A stretch of DNA of 64,000 nt from Pseudoalteromonas sp. Z1A8 (GTDB lineage Bacteria > Pseudomonadota > Gammaproteobacteria > Enterobacterales > Alteromonadaceae): contig NZ_WTLB01000011.1 in assembly GCF_011378855.1 (NCBI RefSeq), positions 35,985-99,984 of the forward strand, written 5' to 3'. A program made the translations under genes and the position numbers. Below, in pieces: positions 28,035 through 36,299 of the stretch (positions are counted from its first letter, which is position 1; each line of letters starts with the position of its first letter). The notes below the pieces were generated by a model that was not told the origin of the DNA, did not search any database, and was given only the letters and a program-made list of their open reading frames with translations.

Positions 28035-28061
28035 TTTTCAGCTTAGTAGGCTCGCTGAAAA
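28035..28061. terminator. Stem-loop between convergent genes
   Basis: TTTTCAGC (28035-28042) and GCTGAAAA (28054-28061) form an 8-bp stem between the glycosyltransferase and DUF971 genes. No clear U-tract on either side, so terminator function is only possible. Confidence 0.4.
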
Positions 28062-28073
28062 TTACCAATAAGT

Positions 28074-28448
28074 TTAAGGAATAAACTTTATTGGTACGCT
28101 GTTTTTACTTTGTTCGTGCTCAGCCACACGCGCTAAATACTCATCCCACAATCTATTTTGCTGCTCTTGGAGTTTTGTAAAATACTGCCAACTAAATAAC
28201 CCGCTGTTATGCGCATCATCAAAATCTAAACGCAGTGCATAGTGCCCAACAGGTACTATGTTTTTAATACTAACTGACTGCTTATTTAAAACCAGTTTCA
28301 TAGGGCCAGAGCCATGACCTTGCACTTCGGCAGAAGGGGAGTGAACGCGTAAAAATTCACAACTAAAAGTGGCTTGGCTGTCGTCGTCAAAAAAAACGTC
28401 TAAGTTTTTACTCACGCTGTGATAATGCACTTTTGTAACGTGTTTCAT
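28074..28448 (-). CDS. DUF971 (gamma-butyrobetaine hydroxylase N-terminal-like) protein
   Basis: A 124-residue cytoplasmic protein with the DUF971 pattern: the VHYHSVSKNLDVFFDDDSQATFSCEFLRVHSPSAEV start and the C-terminal YALRLDFDDAHNSGLFSWQYF. The domain is also found at the N-terminus of eukaryotic gamma-butyrobetaine hydroxylase and in some Fe-S/molybdenum biogenesis proteins; its own function is not established. It follows hslU with an attenuator-like hairpin between them, a conserved position in many gammaproteobacteria. Confidence 0.85.
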   Translation of the reverse strand: MKHVTKVHYHSVSKNLDVFFDDDSQATFSCEFLRVHSPSAEVQGHGSGPMKLVLNKQSVSIKNIVPVGHYALRLDFDDAHNSGLFSWQYFTKLQEQQNRLWDEYLARVAEHEQSKNSVPIKFIP

Positions 28449-28463
28449 TTAATATGTCCCATA

Positions 28464-28490
28464 AAAAAGCCCCCGTACGGAGGCTTTTAG
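28464..28490 (-). terminator. Hairpin between hslU and the DUF971 gene
   Basis: On the minus strand AAAAGCC-T-CCGT/ACGG-G-GGCTTTT with a following T-run. A GC-rich stem with one internal mismatch, ending the hslVU transcript or lowering expression of the DUF971 gene. Confidence 0.75.
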
Positions 28491-28505
28491 TATAAAGGGT
28501 ATCAA

Positions 28506-29834
28506 TTAAAGAATGAAGCGACTTAAGTCTTCATCTTCAACAAGTGCACCTAGATGCTTTTCAACATAAGCGGCGTCAATGACAAGTGACGAACCTGCTT
28601 TTTCAGAAGCATCGTATGAAATTTCTTCCATCAATCTTTCCATCACTGTGTGCAAGCGGCGGGCACCAATGTTTTCGGTCTTCTCGTTTACTTGCCACGC
28701 AGCTTTAGCAATACGCTCAATAGCATCATCACTAAACTCAATAGTTACTTGCTCAGTTTTAAGGAGCTCTCGTTGTTGCTCAGTAAGCGATGCATGCGGC
28801 TCTGTAAGGATGCGTTTAAAGTCATCTGCAGTCAGTGCTTCAAGTTCTACTCGAATCGGTAAGCGACCTTGTAGCTCAGGTATCATGTCTGATGGTTTAG
28901 ACATTTGGAACGCACCTGAGGCAATAAATAACATGTGGTCAGTTTTAACCATGCCATGTTTAGTATTTACCGTTGAGCCTTCAATTAGCGGTAGTAAATC
29001 GCGTTGAACGCCTTCGCGGCTCACATCTGGACCTGAGCTGTCACCGCGTTTACAAATTTTGTCTATTTCATCAATAAACACAATACCGTTTTGTTCTACT
29101 GCAAAAATAGCCTGTTCTTTTAGCTCTTCAGGGTTTACTAATTTAGCGGCTTCTTCTTCCGTTAATAGTCTGAAGGCTTCTTTAATTTTTAACTTACGTT
29201 TAGTACGTTTATCGCCGCCCATGTTTTGAAACATGCTTTGTAACTGGTTGGTCATATCTTCCATACCAGGAGGGGCCATAATTTCTACGTTTGGTTGAGC
29301 TTGTGCTAAGTCTATTTCGATTTCTTTATCGTCTAATTGACCTTCACGTAATTTTTTACGGAATGTTTGGCGAGTAGATGAAGTATCGTCGCGTTGGCTT
29401 TCGCCATATTGATCTTTAACAGGTGGTAAAAGTGCATCTAAAATACGCTCTTCTGCTGCTTCCTCGGCGCGATGTTTAAACTTTTTAGTTTGTTGCTCAC
29501 GTGTCATTTTAATAGAAACATCAACGAGGTCACGTATGATCGTATCTACTTCTTTACCAACATAACCAACTTCAGTAAATTTAGTCGCTTCTACTTTAAT
29601 GAATGGTGCGTTAGCAAGTTTTGCTAAACGGCGGGCAATTTCTGTTTTACCTACACCGGTTGGACCAATCATTAAAATATTTTTTGGTGTTACTTCGCTA
29701 CGCAAATCTTCATTTAATTGCATGCGGCGCCAGCGATTACGAAGCGCAATAGCGACTGCTTTTTTAGCCTTAGCTTGACCAATAATATGCTGATCTAGTT
29801 CGTGAACAATTTCTCTTGGAGTCATATCAGACAT
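28506..29834 (-). CDS. hslU: HslUV protease ATPase subunit HslU
   Basis: A 442-residue AAA+ unfoldase, the hexameric regulatory ring of the HslUV (ClpYQ) protease in the cytoplasm. The pore-1 motif is GYVG in EVGYVGKEV, Walker A is GPTGVGKT at residues 57-64, Walker B is [10 protein letters not shown], the intermediate domain is about residues 110-240, and the C-terminal tail ends EDLSRFIL, the segment that docks into HslV. AGGA lies 7 bases before the ATG, and hslV ends 11 bases upstream. Confidence 0.98.
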   Translation of the reverse strand: MSDMTPREIVHELDQHIIGQAKAKKAVAIALRNRWRRMQLNEDLRSEVTPKNILMIGPTGVGKTEIARRLAKLANAPFIKVEATKFTEVGYVGKEVDTIIRDLVDVSIKMTREQQTKKFKHRAEEAAEERILDALLPPVKDQYGESQRDDTSSTRQTFRKKLREGQLDDKEIEIDLAQAQPNVEIMAPPGMEDMTNQLQSMFQNMGGDKRTKRKLKIKEAFRLLTEEEAAKLVNPEELKEQAIFAVEQNGIVFIDEIDKICKRGDSSGPDVSREGVQRDLLPLIEGSTVNTKHGMVKTDHMLFIASGAFQMSKPSDMIPELQGRLPIRVELEALTADDFKRILTEPHASLTEQQRELLKTEQVTIEFSDDAIERIAKAAWQVNEKTENIGARRLHTVMERLMEEISYDASEKAGSSLVIDAAYVEKHLGALVEDEDLSRFIL

Positions 29835-29845
29835 AACGGTTCCTA

Positions 29846-30364
29846 TTATAATTCTTCGATTGTTTGGAAGTTATTAGTAAATACGCAGATGTTGCCTGCA
29901 ATAGTTAAGCTTTTCTCTACTATTTCACGAGCGCTTAAATCTGTATTTTCTAAAAGGGCGGTTGCAGCTGATTGCGCAAAGTTGCCACCACTGCCAATTG
30001 CAATTAGGTCGTTTTCTGGCTGAACTACATCACCATTACCGGTAATAATTAAAGAAGCGGTTTCGTCTGCAACAGCGAGTAACGCTTCGAGTTTTCGAAG
30101 TGCACGGTCACTTCGCCAATCTTTAGCCATTTCTACTGCGGCTTTAGTTAGGTTACCTTGGTGCATTTCTAATTTGCTTTCAAAACGTTCGAAAAGAGTG
30201 AAGGCATCAGCAGTACCGCCGGCAAAACCAGCGATTACTTTGCCATTATAAAGACGTCGAACTTTACGGGCGTTGCCCTTCATTACGGTGTTACCAAGCG
30301 AAACTTGGCCATCGCCGCCAATTACAACTTTGTCGCCGCGGCGAACACTTACGATAGTAGTCAT
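29846..30364 (-). CDS. hslV: HslUV protease catalytic subunit HslV
   Basis: Proteasome-beta-like threonine protease, a dodecamer partner of HslU. The ATG at 30364 gives [14 protein letters not shown], so Thr2 becomes the N-terminal nucleophile after Met removal; AGGAATAAC precedes it. A 5-codon upstream extension would block that processing logic and is rejected. The G-D-G-Q and [17 protein letters not shown] blocks are family-typical. Expressed from a sigma-32-type promoter whose -35 overlaps the ftsN stop. Confidence 0.98.
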   Translation of the reverse strand: MTTIVSVRRGDKVVIGGDGQVSLGNTVMKGNARKVRRLYNGKVIAGFAGGTADAFTLFERFESKLEMHQGNLTKAAVEMAKDWRSDRALRKLEALLAVADETASLIITGNGDVVQPENDLIAIGSGGNFAQSAATALLENTDLSAREIVEKSLTIAGNICVFTNNFQTIEEL

Positions 30365-30422
30365 GTTATTCCTCATCATCGAGCTGCAGAGGCAACTCGT
30401 AAAAAACGATTATGATGAGGTT

Positions 30423-30448
30423 ATATGGGTGAATGGTTTATTTTCAAG
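30423..30448 (-). promoter_or_regulatory. Sigma-32 (heat-shock) promoter of hslVU
   Basis: On the minus strand CTTGAAA (30448-30442), a 12-base spacer and CCCATAT (30429-30423). This is a full match to the sigma-32 consensus CTTGAAA-N11-16-CCCATnT, 59 bases before the hslV start. The -35 overlaps the ftsN stop codon (30446-30444). The hslVU operon is a classical sigma-32 target in E. coli. Confidence 0.85.
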
Positions 30449-30971
30449 TCCAGCCCCAAATTCCGCAGCCGACTATTTTTACACGTTTAAGTTTGTTTTT
30501 ATCGCTTTCGGCTTGGCGTTTGGTTTTATAAGGGCCTAAACGTACTTTATACCAAGTACCATTGCTGCCTTCAGCCTGTTTTATTTCAGAAATTAGCCCT
30601 GCAAATGCGATTTTAGCTTTTAACGATTCAGCTTGTGCATGAGTTCTGAACGAACCGCACTGCATAACATAAGGACCTTTTTGCTCAAGTTCTTTTACTT
30701 CAACTTGAATTTCGTGGTTTCTGATTTCTTTAATAAATTCCGGTGTACGTGGAATAACAACTTCTACTTTTGCGGGTGCTGTTGGGTTAGCTTGTTTTTC
30801 GACAAGTTTTGGATCGGCATTACTTTTTATAAACCATAGTGTGTAGGCAAAACCACCTACGAGTAAGATGGCTATAACGGCTAAAAGAATAGGAAATGGT
30901 TTTTTAGCGGGTGCGTTTTTTTTACTGTTTCTGCCTGCAGGCTTTTTATTAATATAATCGTGCTGTGCCAT
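30444..30971 (-). CDS. ftsN: Cell division protein FtsN-like (SPOR domain)
   Basis: A 175-residue bitopic inner-membrane protein: short basic cytoplasmic tail (MAQHDYINKKPAGRNSKK), one transmembrane helix (about residues 26-48), a periplasmic linker and a C-terminal SPOR domain (about 98-175; GPYVMQCGSFRTHAQAESLKAKI, WYKVRLGPYKTKRQAE) that binds denuded septal peptidoglycan. FtsN triggers constriction by activating FtsQLB/FtsWI. Shorter than E. coli FtsN (319) because the linker is short. Position between priA and hslVU supports the identification. Confidence 0.88.
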   Translation of the reverse strand: MAQHDYINKKPAGRNSKKNAPAKKPFPILLAVIAILLVGGFAYTLWFIKSNADPKLVEKQANPTAPAKVEVVIPRTPEFIKEIRNHEIQVEVKELEQKGPYVMQCGSFRTHAQAESLKAKIAFAGLISEIKQAEGSNGTWYKVRLGPYKTKRQAESDKNKLKRVKIVGCGIWGWT

Positions 30972-30991
30972 GGTGTTATTTTGGCCTTAAC

Positions 30992-33178
30992 CTAAATCAT
31001 GTCTATAGGGTCTACGTCTAAGCTCCAGCGTACTTTTTGTGCAAGTTTACTGGTACTTAAATAATCAACCATTTGCGCAAGGTACTGATGTAATATGCGA
31101 CGATCTTGCGCTTGAATATGCAATTGAAAACGATACATACCTGCGACTCTTTCAAGTGGAGCAGGGATCGGACCAAGCAATTGTATACCAGATACCCCAT
31201 TCACAGGAACCAAATCCGTCAAAAAATCGACGACTAGCTTAATACTATGTCCTTGTGCACGGACAATGGCCATATTTGTAATAGGCGGCAAGTCTGCATC
31301 ATCGCGCTCACTAAGGGCAAAACGGGCAAAATCTTGGTAACCATTATTAACTAAGTCTTGTAAAAGAGGGTGTTCTGGAAAGTGCGTTTGTAATAACACT
31401 TGGCCAGGCTCTCCTGAACGCCCAGCACGACCCGCTACTTGGGTAACTAATTGCGCTAAGTGCTCTGTCGCTCTGAAATCGCACGAGTATAAGCCGCTAT
31501 CAACGTCTAAAATTATAACAAGGCTTACATCTGCAAAATGATGACCTTTTGCAAGCATTTGTGTACCCACTAAAATACGTGCGCCACCTAGGTTTATTTC
31601 ATCAAGTGCTTTTTCAAGGCTACCTTTACGACGGGTTGAATCGCGGTCTATGCGAGTAACGGGTGTATCAGGGAATTCACTTGATAAAAACTCTTCAATT
31701 TGCTCTGTGCCTTTACCGTTAGGAAATATTTGTGTACTTCCGCAATCAGGGCATTGGTGAGGGACAGGGTATTGATCGCCACAGTGATGACAGATCATTT
31801 GCCCAATCGCTTTATGAAATGTAGCGCTGGTACTACAGCGTTTACACTCGCTCAACCAACCGCACTCATGGCAAATAAGGGTGGGTGAGAAACCTCGACG
31901 ATTTAAAAATACCATAACCTGTTTACCGCGATTTAAATGCTGGCGCATAGTAGCAAGGCTTGCGTGCGCAATACCTGCTTGGTCGGGCTGACCTTTCATA
32001 TCGAGTAACTTAAATTGATTGTCGGTCGCTGTTTGTGCACGCTCGGTTAAACTTAATAGCTGATATTTGTTATTAATTGCTTTGTGAAGTGTTTCAAGCG
32101 CGGGTGTGGCGCTGCCTAATATAAGCGGAATTTTATGCTGAAAAGCTCTGTAAGCGGCTAAATCACGGGCATGATAGCGAAGAGTATCTTGTTGTTTAAA
32201 TGACGAATCGTGTTCTTCATCAACAACAATCATTCCGAGTTTTAAGAATGGCAGGAAAATACTCGAACGTGTGCCAATAACTATCGCGCAACTGCCTTTT
32301 TCGCAAAAGCGCCATGTTTGTAAACGTTCGTTGTCGGTAAGTGCAGAGTGCCAAAGCATAATAGGTGTATCAGGAAAGCGGCGGCGAAAACGATTCACTG
32401 TTTGTGGGGTTAAGCCTATTTCGGGCACGAGTACGAGGGCTTGCTCGCCACGTTTGAGTACTTCTTCTAGGCACTGTAAATACACTTCGGTTTTACCACT
32501 GCCCGTTACGCCTTCTAATAAAAAGCTGCTAAAGCCAGTACTTTGATTGATAGCTGTGCAGGCAACCGCTTGTTCTTTATTAAGCACTGGTTTACTACCG
32601 ACGGTTGGCGCAACACTTTGCCATTGATTATCGTGCTCAATAGTTTGTGTTATGAGTTCTTTATCTATTAGGCTATCTATTGTTTTTTTACTAAAGCCCA
32701 ATGCTTTTAACTCAGTTAATGATGACTTACCTGATTGCGATAACTGCTTTAATAGGTTGAGCTGTGTTTTAGCTTTTAATGACGGTACTTTTGCACCTTT
32801 TTCTGTCAGAGCAACCATATTAATACTGGTTTTATCAGGCGATTCACCTTGGCGAAGTACAGCAGGTAGCGCTATATGAATAGTTTCGCCTAAGGGATAA
32901 CAATAATAGCGGGCAGTAAAGCTAAGGAGCTCTAAGTGCTGGGCACTTAAAATGGGGGTGTCGTCGATGACTTCTATGATGCTTTTTATTTTATTTTCTG
33001 GGACGTCGGTACTGCTCTTAATACCGAGAACAACAGCTACTTTTTTTTGATTACCAAAAGGTACCAAAACCCGCATGCCAGGTAGTAAATGAGTTGATAA
33101 GCCACTGAGCTGTTCTTCTATTTTATAATCAAAGGTGCGTGGAAGCGGGACTTTAATAGCAACTTCAACAAAACTCAT
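30992..33178 (-). CDS. priA: Primosomal protein N' (replication restart helicase PriA)
   Basis: A 728-residue 3'-5' superfamily 2 helicase that reloads the replisome at collapsed forks. N-terminal 3'BD (VEVAIKVPLPRTFDYKIEEQL), Walker A GVTGSGKTEVY, the DEEHD box, and a zinc-binding region with paired cysteines (CHECGWLSECKRC, CHHCGDQYPVPHQCPDCG) inserted in the helicase core. All motifs are intact and length matches E. coli (732). Divergent from rpmE, as in E. coli; ftsN follows 20 bases downstream. Confidence 0.97.
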   Translation of the reverse strand: MSFVEVAIKVPLPRTFDYKIEEQLSGLSTHLLPGMRVLVPFGNQKKVAVVLGIKSSTDVPENKIKSIIEVIDDTPILSAQHLELLSFTARYYCYPLGETIHIALPAVLRQGESPDKTSINMVALTEKGAKVPSLKAKTQLNLLKQLSQSGKSSLTELKALGFSKKTIDSLIDKELITQTIEHDNQWQSVAPTVGSKPVLNKEQAVACTAINQSTGFSSFLLEGVTGSGKTEVYLQCLEEVLKRGEQALVLVPEIGLTPQTVNRFRRRFPDTPIMLWHSALTDNERLQTWRFCEKGSCAIVIGTRSSIFLPFLKLGMIVVDEEHDSSFKQQDTLRYHARDLAAYRAFQHKIPLILGSATPALETLHKAINNKYQLLSLTERAQTATDNQFKLLDMKGQPDQAGIAHASLATMRQHLNRGKQVMVFLNRRGFSPTLICHECGWLSECKRCSTSATFHKAIGQMICHHCGDQYPVPHQCPDCGSTQIFPNGKGTEQIEEFLSSEFPDTPVTRIDRDSTRRKGSLEKALDEINLGGARILVGTQMLAKGHHFADVSLVIILDVDSGLYSCDFRATEHLAQLVTQVAGRAGRSGEPGQVLLQTHFPEHPLLQDLVNNGYQDFARFALSERDDADLPPITNMAIVRAQGHSIKLVVDFLTDLVPVNGVSGIQLLGPIPAPLERVAGMYRFQLHIQAQDRRILHQYLAQMVDYLSTSKLAQKVRWSLDVDPIDMI

Positions 33179-33296
33179 AACAACTCAACCCGTAAAATTA
33201 ATGCTGTAATGTACTAAAAATACCGTTAAAAACCTACTAGCAATAGTACTTGAGAGCCAGATTGTTCACTTTTTTGGCAAAAACATAAATAAATAC

Positions 33297-33325
33297 TTGT
33301 GTAGGGGGAGGTTGTTGGATAAAAT
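33297..33325 (+). promoter_or_regulatory. Promoter of rpmE
   Basis: TTGTGT (33297-33302), a 17-base spacer and TAAAAT (33320-33325). Start point would be near 33332, giving a leader of about 77 bases ahead of rpmE. Confidence 0.6.
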
Positions 33326-33331
33326 CCGCCA

Positions 33332-33408
33332 CCAACAAATTTGTTTTAACGACGTATGGTGCCAAACTCCGGGTTTGGAGAGCGATGCGGCCTTAACTAG
33401 AGGTTCCT
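33332..33408 (+). promoter_or_regulatory. Structured rpmE leader, candidate L31 autoregulatory element
   Basis: The 5' UTR between the predicted start point and the rpmE ATG contains the palindrome AACAAATTTGTT and a strong hairpin CCAAAC-TCCGG-GTTTGG (33362-33378), followed by GAGAGCGATGCGG and the ribosome binding site AGAGGTT. Leader RNAs that bind L31 have been described for gammaproteobacteria; whether this sequence fits that model needs a covariance search. Confidence 0.45.
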
Positions 33409-33624
33409 ATGAAAGAAGGTATTCACCCTAAGTACGAAGTAATTTCTGCAACATGTTCATGCGGAAACCAATTCGAAACTAGCTCAACTCTTTGTAAAGA
33501 CATTCACTTAGACGTATGTTCTGCGTGTCACCCGTTTTACACTGGTAAGCAAAAAGTTTTAGACACTGGCGGACGTGTTGATCGTTTCAACAAACGCTTC
33601 GGTGCACTTGCCAGCAAGAAATAA
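33409..33624 (+). CDS. rpmE: 50S ribosomal protein L31 (zinc-binding type)
   Basis: A 71-residue basic ribosomal protein forming the bridge between 50S central protuberance and 30S head. It carries the zinc ligands C16, C18, C37 and C40, so it is the C+ (RpmE) form rather than the zinc-independent paralogue. AGAGGTTCCT precedes the ATG. Divergent from priA and ended by a strong terminator. Length normal. Confidence 0.97.
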   Translation: MKEGIHPKYEVISATCSCGNQFETSSTLCKDIHLDVCSACHPFYTGKQKVLDTGGRVDRFNKRFGALASKK

Positions 33625-33640
33625 TTATTGCTGTTTAGTT

Positions 33641-33669
33641 AAAAAAAGCACTTTAGGGTGCTTTTTTTG
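33641..33669 (+). terminator. Terminator of rpmE
   Basis: AAAAAAAGCAC-TTTAGG-GTGCTTTTTTT: an 11-bp stem with U-tract, 17 bases after the stop codon. Confidence 0.92.
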
Positions 33670-34155
33670 TGCCTAAAATTTGTTATTTATTATTTTATTT
33701 CGTTTCGTTGATTTTAGCTATACCCCCTTTTGCATAACTATTTCCTATTTTTATTCTGAGTATGCATAAACCTTTACAGACAAATCGATAGATATTCTCT
33801 ATATTTTAAATAGTATAATTTTTAACTAGGTTGATAAAAGTAGCTAACGTGGGCTTATCTGTTTTTAAAGTAGAGTAGTAGGCTGTTATTTTAAGTTTAT
33901 GCTGATACTTTATACATACATTTTATTAATATTTTAATAAGTATAAAAGCACCTCAAAACTTACTTTTTAGGTGAATTTTTATTTATGAAATGTTGATAT
34001 AATCCTGCAAAGTTACTAAAAAATCTCTTAAAATCAAAGGATATAGCATATAACAGGATAGACCTGATATTGCTTGGAATTTAAAAATAATAAGGGTATC
34101 GTACCCCAAGACTCCACCTCTCACTTTAACTTAAATTGCAGGATACCATCGCGTT
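33670..34155 (+). other. Long AT-rich upstream region of the malic enzyme gene, with extended -10 promoter and leader
   Basis: No gene in 486 bases. A perfect extended -10, TG-A-TATAAT (33995-34003), without a good -35, predicts a start near 34010 and a leader of about 145 bases. The leader holds small stems CAGG/CCTG (about 34054-34067) and GGGTA-TCG-TACCC (about 34095-34107). Upstream are the inverted repeat TTATTAA/TTAATAA (33926-33943) and a weak CACCT/AGGTG stem before a T-rich run. The rest (33670-33920) shows nothing that I recognise. Confidence 0.5.
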
Positions 34156-35397
34156 ATGTCTGACTTTCGTGAACAAGCACTACATTATCACTCACATCCC
34201 GTACCTGGTAAAATTAGCATTGAGCTAACAAAGCCCGCTGAAACGGTTCATGATCTCGCACTTGCGTATAGCCCAGGTGTTGCCGAACCTGTACGTGAAA
34301 TTGCTGCAGATCCTGCAAATGCATATAAATATACCGGTAAAGGTAATATGGTTGCGGTTATCACTAACGGTACTGCAATTTTAGGACTTGGTAATTTAGG
34401 TCCTTTAGCGTCTAAACCTGTGATGGAAGGTAAAGCGTTATTGTTTAAACGTTTTGCAGGGCTTGATTCTATTGATATTGAAGTTAAGCACAAAACAACA
34501 GAAGACTTTATTAATACGGTTGCCAACATTGCCGACACCTTCGGCGGTATCAACCTTGAAGATATTAAAGCCCCAGAGTGTTTCGAAATTGAAAAGGCAT
34601 TGATTGAACGTTGTAGTATTCCGGTTTTTCATGATGATCAACACGGTACTGCAATTGTAACGGCTGCTGGTATGCTCAACGCGTTAGAGGTACAAGGTAA
34701 ATCAATTGAAGATGCAATTATTGTATGTTTAGGGGCTGGCGCTGCAGCAGTTGCGTGTATGGAGCTGTTAATTAAGTGTGGTGCACTGCGTGAGCACATT
34801 TACATGCTGGACCGTAAAGGTGTTATTCATACTCGTCGCGATGACTTAAACGAATACAAACAACTGTTTGCTAACAATACCGATAAACGTACGCTGCAAG
34901 ATGTAATTGCAGATGCGGATGTATTTGTAGGCGTTTCTGGCCCTAACTTATTAGCGGCTGAAGATTTAAAACTAATGGCAGCAAAACCGGTTGTGTTTGC
35001 GTGTTCAAATCCAGATCCTGAGATTGATCCTGCACTTGCGCACGGCGCACGCAACGATTTAATTATGGCAACAGGGCGCTCTGATTACCCTAACCAAGTT
35101 AATAATGTTTTATGTTTCCCGTTTATTTTCCGTGGTGCACTTGATGTACGTGCAAGTGCTATTAACGATGAAATGAAAATTGCTGCAGTAGATGCTATTC
35201 GAAGTATTGCCAAAGAGCCAGTACCTGCAGAAGTTTTAAAAGCCGCTGGTGTAGATAAACTAGAATTTGGTGCGCAGTATATTATTCCAAAACCAATGGA
35301 TCCACGTTTACTGCCGCGTATAGCAAGAGCTGTTGCACTTGCTGCTATTGAGTCAGGTGTTGCACAAATTGAGCTACCTGAAAACTATATGCAGTAA
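34156..35397 (+). CDS. Short-form malic enzyme (malate dehydrogenase, oxaloacetate-decarboxylating)
   Basis: A 413-residue cytoplasmic enzyme converting malate to pyruvate and CO2 with NAD(P)+. N-terminal malic domain with the catalytic YSPGVAEPV Tyr region and metal-binding FHDDQHGT, then a Rossmann domain with GAGAAAVACMELL and a C-terminal PKPMDPRLL. It corresponds only to the malic half of E. coli MaeB (759 residues) and lacks the phosphotransacetylase domain, as in Bacillus YtsJ-type enzymes. Cofactor preference cannot be read safely. The stop codon shares its last base with a repeat element. Confidence 0.92.
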   Translation: MSDFREQALHYHSHPVPGKISIELTKPAETVHDLALAYSPGVAEPVREIAADPANAYKYTGKGNMVAVITNGTAILGLGNLGPLASKPVMEGKALLFKRFAGLDSIDIEVKHKTTEDFINTVANIADTFGGINLEDIKAPECFEIEKALIERCSIPVFHDDQHGTAIVTAAGMLNALEVQGKSIEDAIIVCLGAGAAAVACMELLIKCGALREHIYMLDRKGVIHTRRDDLNEYKQLFANNTDKRTLQDVIADADVFVGVSGPNLLAAEDLKLMAAKPVVFACSNPDPEIDPALAHGARNDLIMATGRSDYPNQVNNVLCFPFIFRGALDVRASAINDEMKIAAVDAIRSIAKEPVPAEVLKAAGVDKLEFGAQYIIPKPMDPRLLPRIARAVALAAIESGVAQIELPENYMQ

Positions 35398-35605
35398 TAC
35401 CAATCCGCAATAATACTTAATCAATTTGAGGAGTTAAATCTGACGTTAACTACGTTAAAAATTTCTGATATACGACTGCATGGATGCAGGAGGTAGAGCA
35501 ATGCAGGAGCAATTGCCGAGAACAACTAAATAACGAAATTTTTGCCTTGTTATCGACACGATTTTCTTCCCTCAAAATAGATCACTTCATTAAGCGAATT
35601 GGTAT
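35397..35605. repeat. 209-bp MITE-like palindromic element, copy A
   Basis: Ends ATACCAATCCGCA and AAGCGAATTGGTAT are imperfect inverted repeats continuing inward (TTTGAGG against CCTCAAA). It aligns without gaps to copy B at 37551-37759; I count 19 mismatches over 209 positions by eye, about 91% identity. It encodes no transposase. The middle holds TGCATGGATGCA, AGGAGGT (35488-35494) and, 6 bases later, a 10-codon ATG frame (35501-35533, MQEQLPRTTK). It begins at the last base of the malic enzyme stop codon. Confidence 0.85.
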
Positions 35606-35644
35606 AAATCTATACAGTAGAGCTATGCAATAAAATTTAGATAT

Positions 35645-35676
35645 AAAAAAACCTCAGTAATTACTGAGGTTTTTTT
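35645..35676. terminator. Bidirectional terminator after metJ
   Basis: AAAAAACCTCAGTAA directly followed by its complement TTACTGAGGTTTTTT. A 15-bp perfect palindrome that serves metJ on the minus strand and could catch read-through from the malic enzyme gene. Confidence 0.9.
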
Positions 35677-35689
35677 GTCTTTGTAATAT

Positions 35690-36010
35690 TTATTCTTCGT
35701 TTAAAACGGGTACTTCTAGACCCATTTCTTGCATTATTTTTTTAACTTCTTCAGGTACTTTTTCTGCGTTATCTTTACGTAGGTCGTCATCATTTGGTAA
35801 AGGTTGGCCTGTAAAAGCATGCAAAAACGCTTCGCATAGCAATTCACTATTTGTAGCATGGCGAAGGTTGTTGATTTGACGACGTGTACGTTCGTCAGTT
35901 AATACCTTTAATACATTTAGCGGGATCGAAACGGTGATCTTTTTAACTTGCTCTGATTTTTTCCCGTGTTCTGCGTATGGGTGAATATATTCACCATTCC
36001 ATTTAGCCAT
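35690..36010 (-). CDS. metJ: Methionine repressor MetJ
   Basis: A 106-residue ribbon-helix-helix repressor that uses S-adenosylmethionine as corepressor. The beta-ribbon [19 protein letters not shown] and the helix [24 protein letters not shown] are nearly the textbook MetJ sequence; length equals E. coli (105). Divergent from metB, in front of which a met box is found, the same layout as E. coli metJ/metBL. Confidence 0.97.
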   Translation of the reverse strand: MAKWNGEYIHPYAEHGKKSEQVKKITVSIPLNVLKVLTDERTRRQINNLRHATNSELLCEAFLHAFTGQPLPNDDDLRKDNAEKVPEEVKKIMQEMGLEVPVLNEE

Positions 36011-36231
36011 AAGATGTATCGTTGCCTCAGATTATTAATTTCTCACACGGCATAAAAAGCGTGTAAATATGCGTGAAATTCTATCGATTTAAAAAAGATA
36101 GTCAAATAATAGATACAGATCTACCTTAATAAGCCTATTGTGAATGTAAATATAGGCGCACTTTAACAAACTTAATTGTGCCGTTAGTTATGGCTATCTT
36201 TATTTTTAGCCATCTAGAGCTTTAAAATACT

Positions 36232-36279
36232 TTGACTTATCAAAATGGATAACTTACTCTTTTAGACGTCTAAACATCC
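36232..36279 (+). promoter_or_regulatory. metB promoter with MetJ box
   Basis: TTGACT (36232-36237), 17 bases, TACTCT (36255-36260). A perfect met box AGACGTCT lies at 36264-36271, followed immediately by a degenerate second box AAACATCC (5 of 8) at 36272-36279. MetJ binds tandem 8-base boxes, so repression would occur at the transcription start. The rest of the metJ-metB gap shows no other site. Confidence 0.75.
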
Positions 36280-36299
36280 AAATTAATCAGGTAACGAAT

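Noticed and set aside
33973..33986. ARG-box-like TGAATTTTTATTTA near the malic enzyme promoter
   Set aside because: One mismatch from the consensus, but most positions are A/T and the region is very AT-rich; the gene is not an expected ArgR target.
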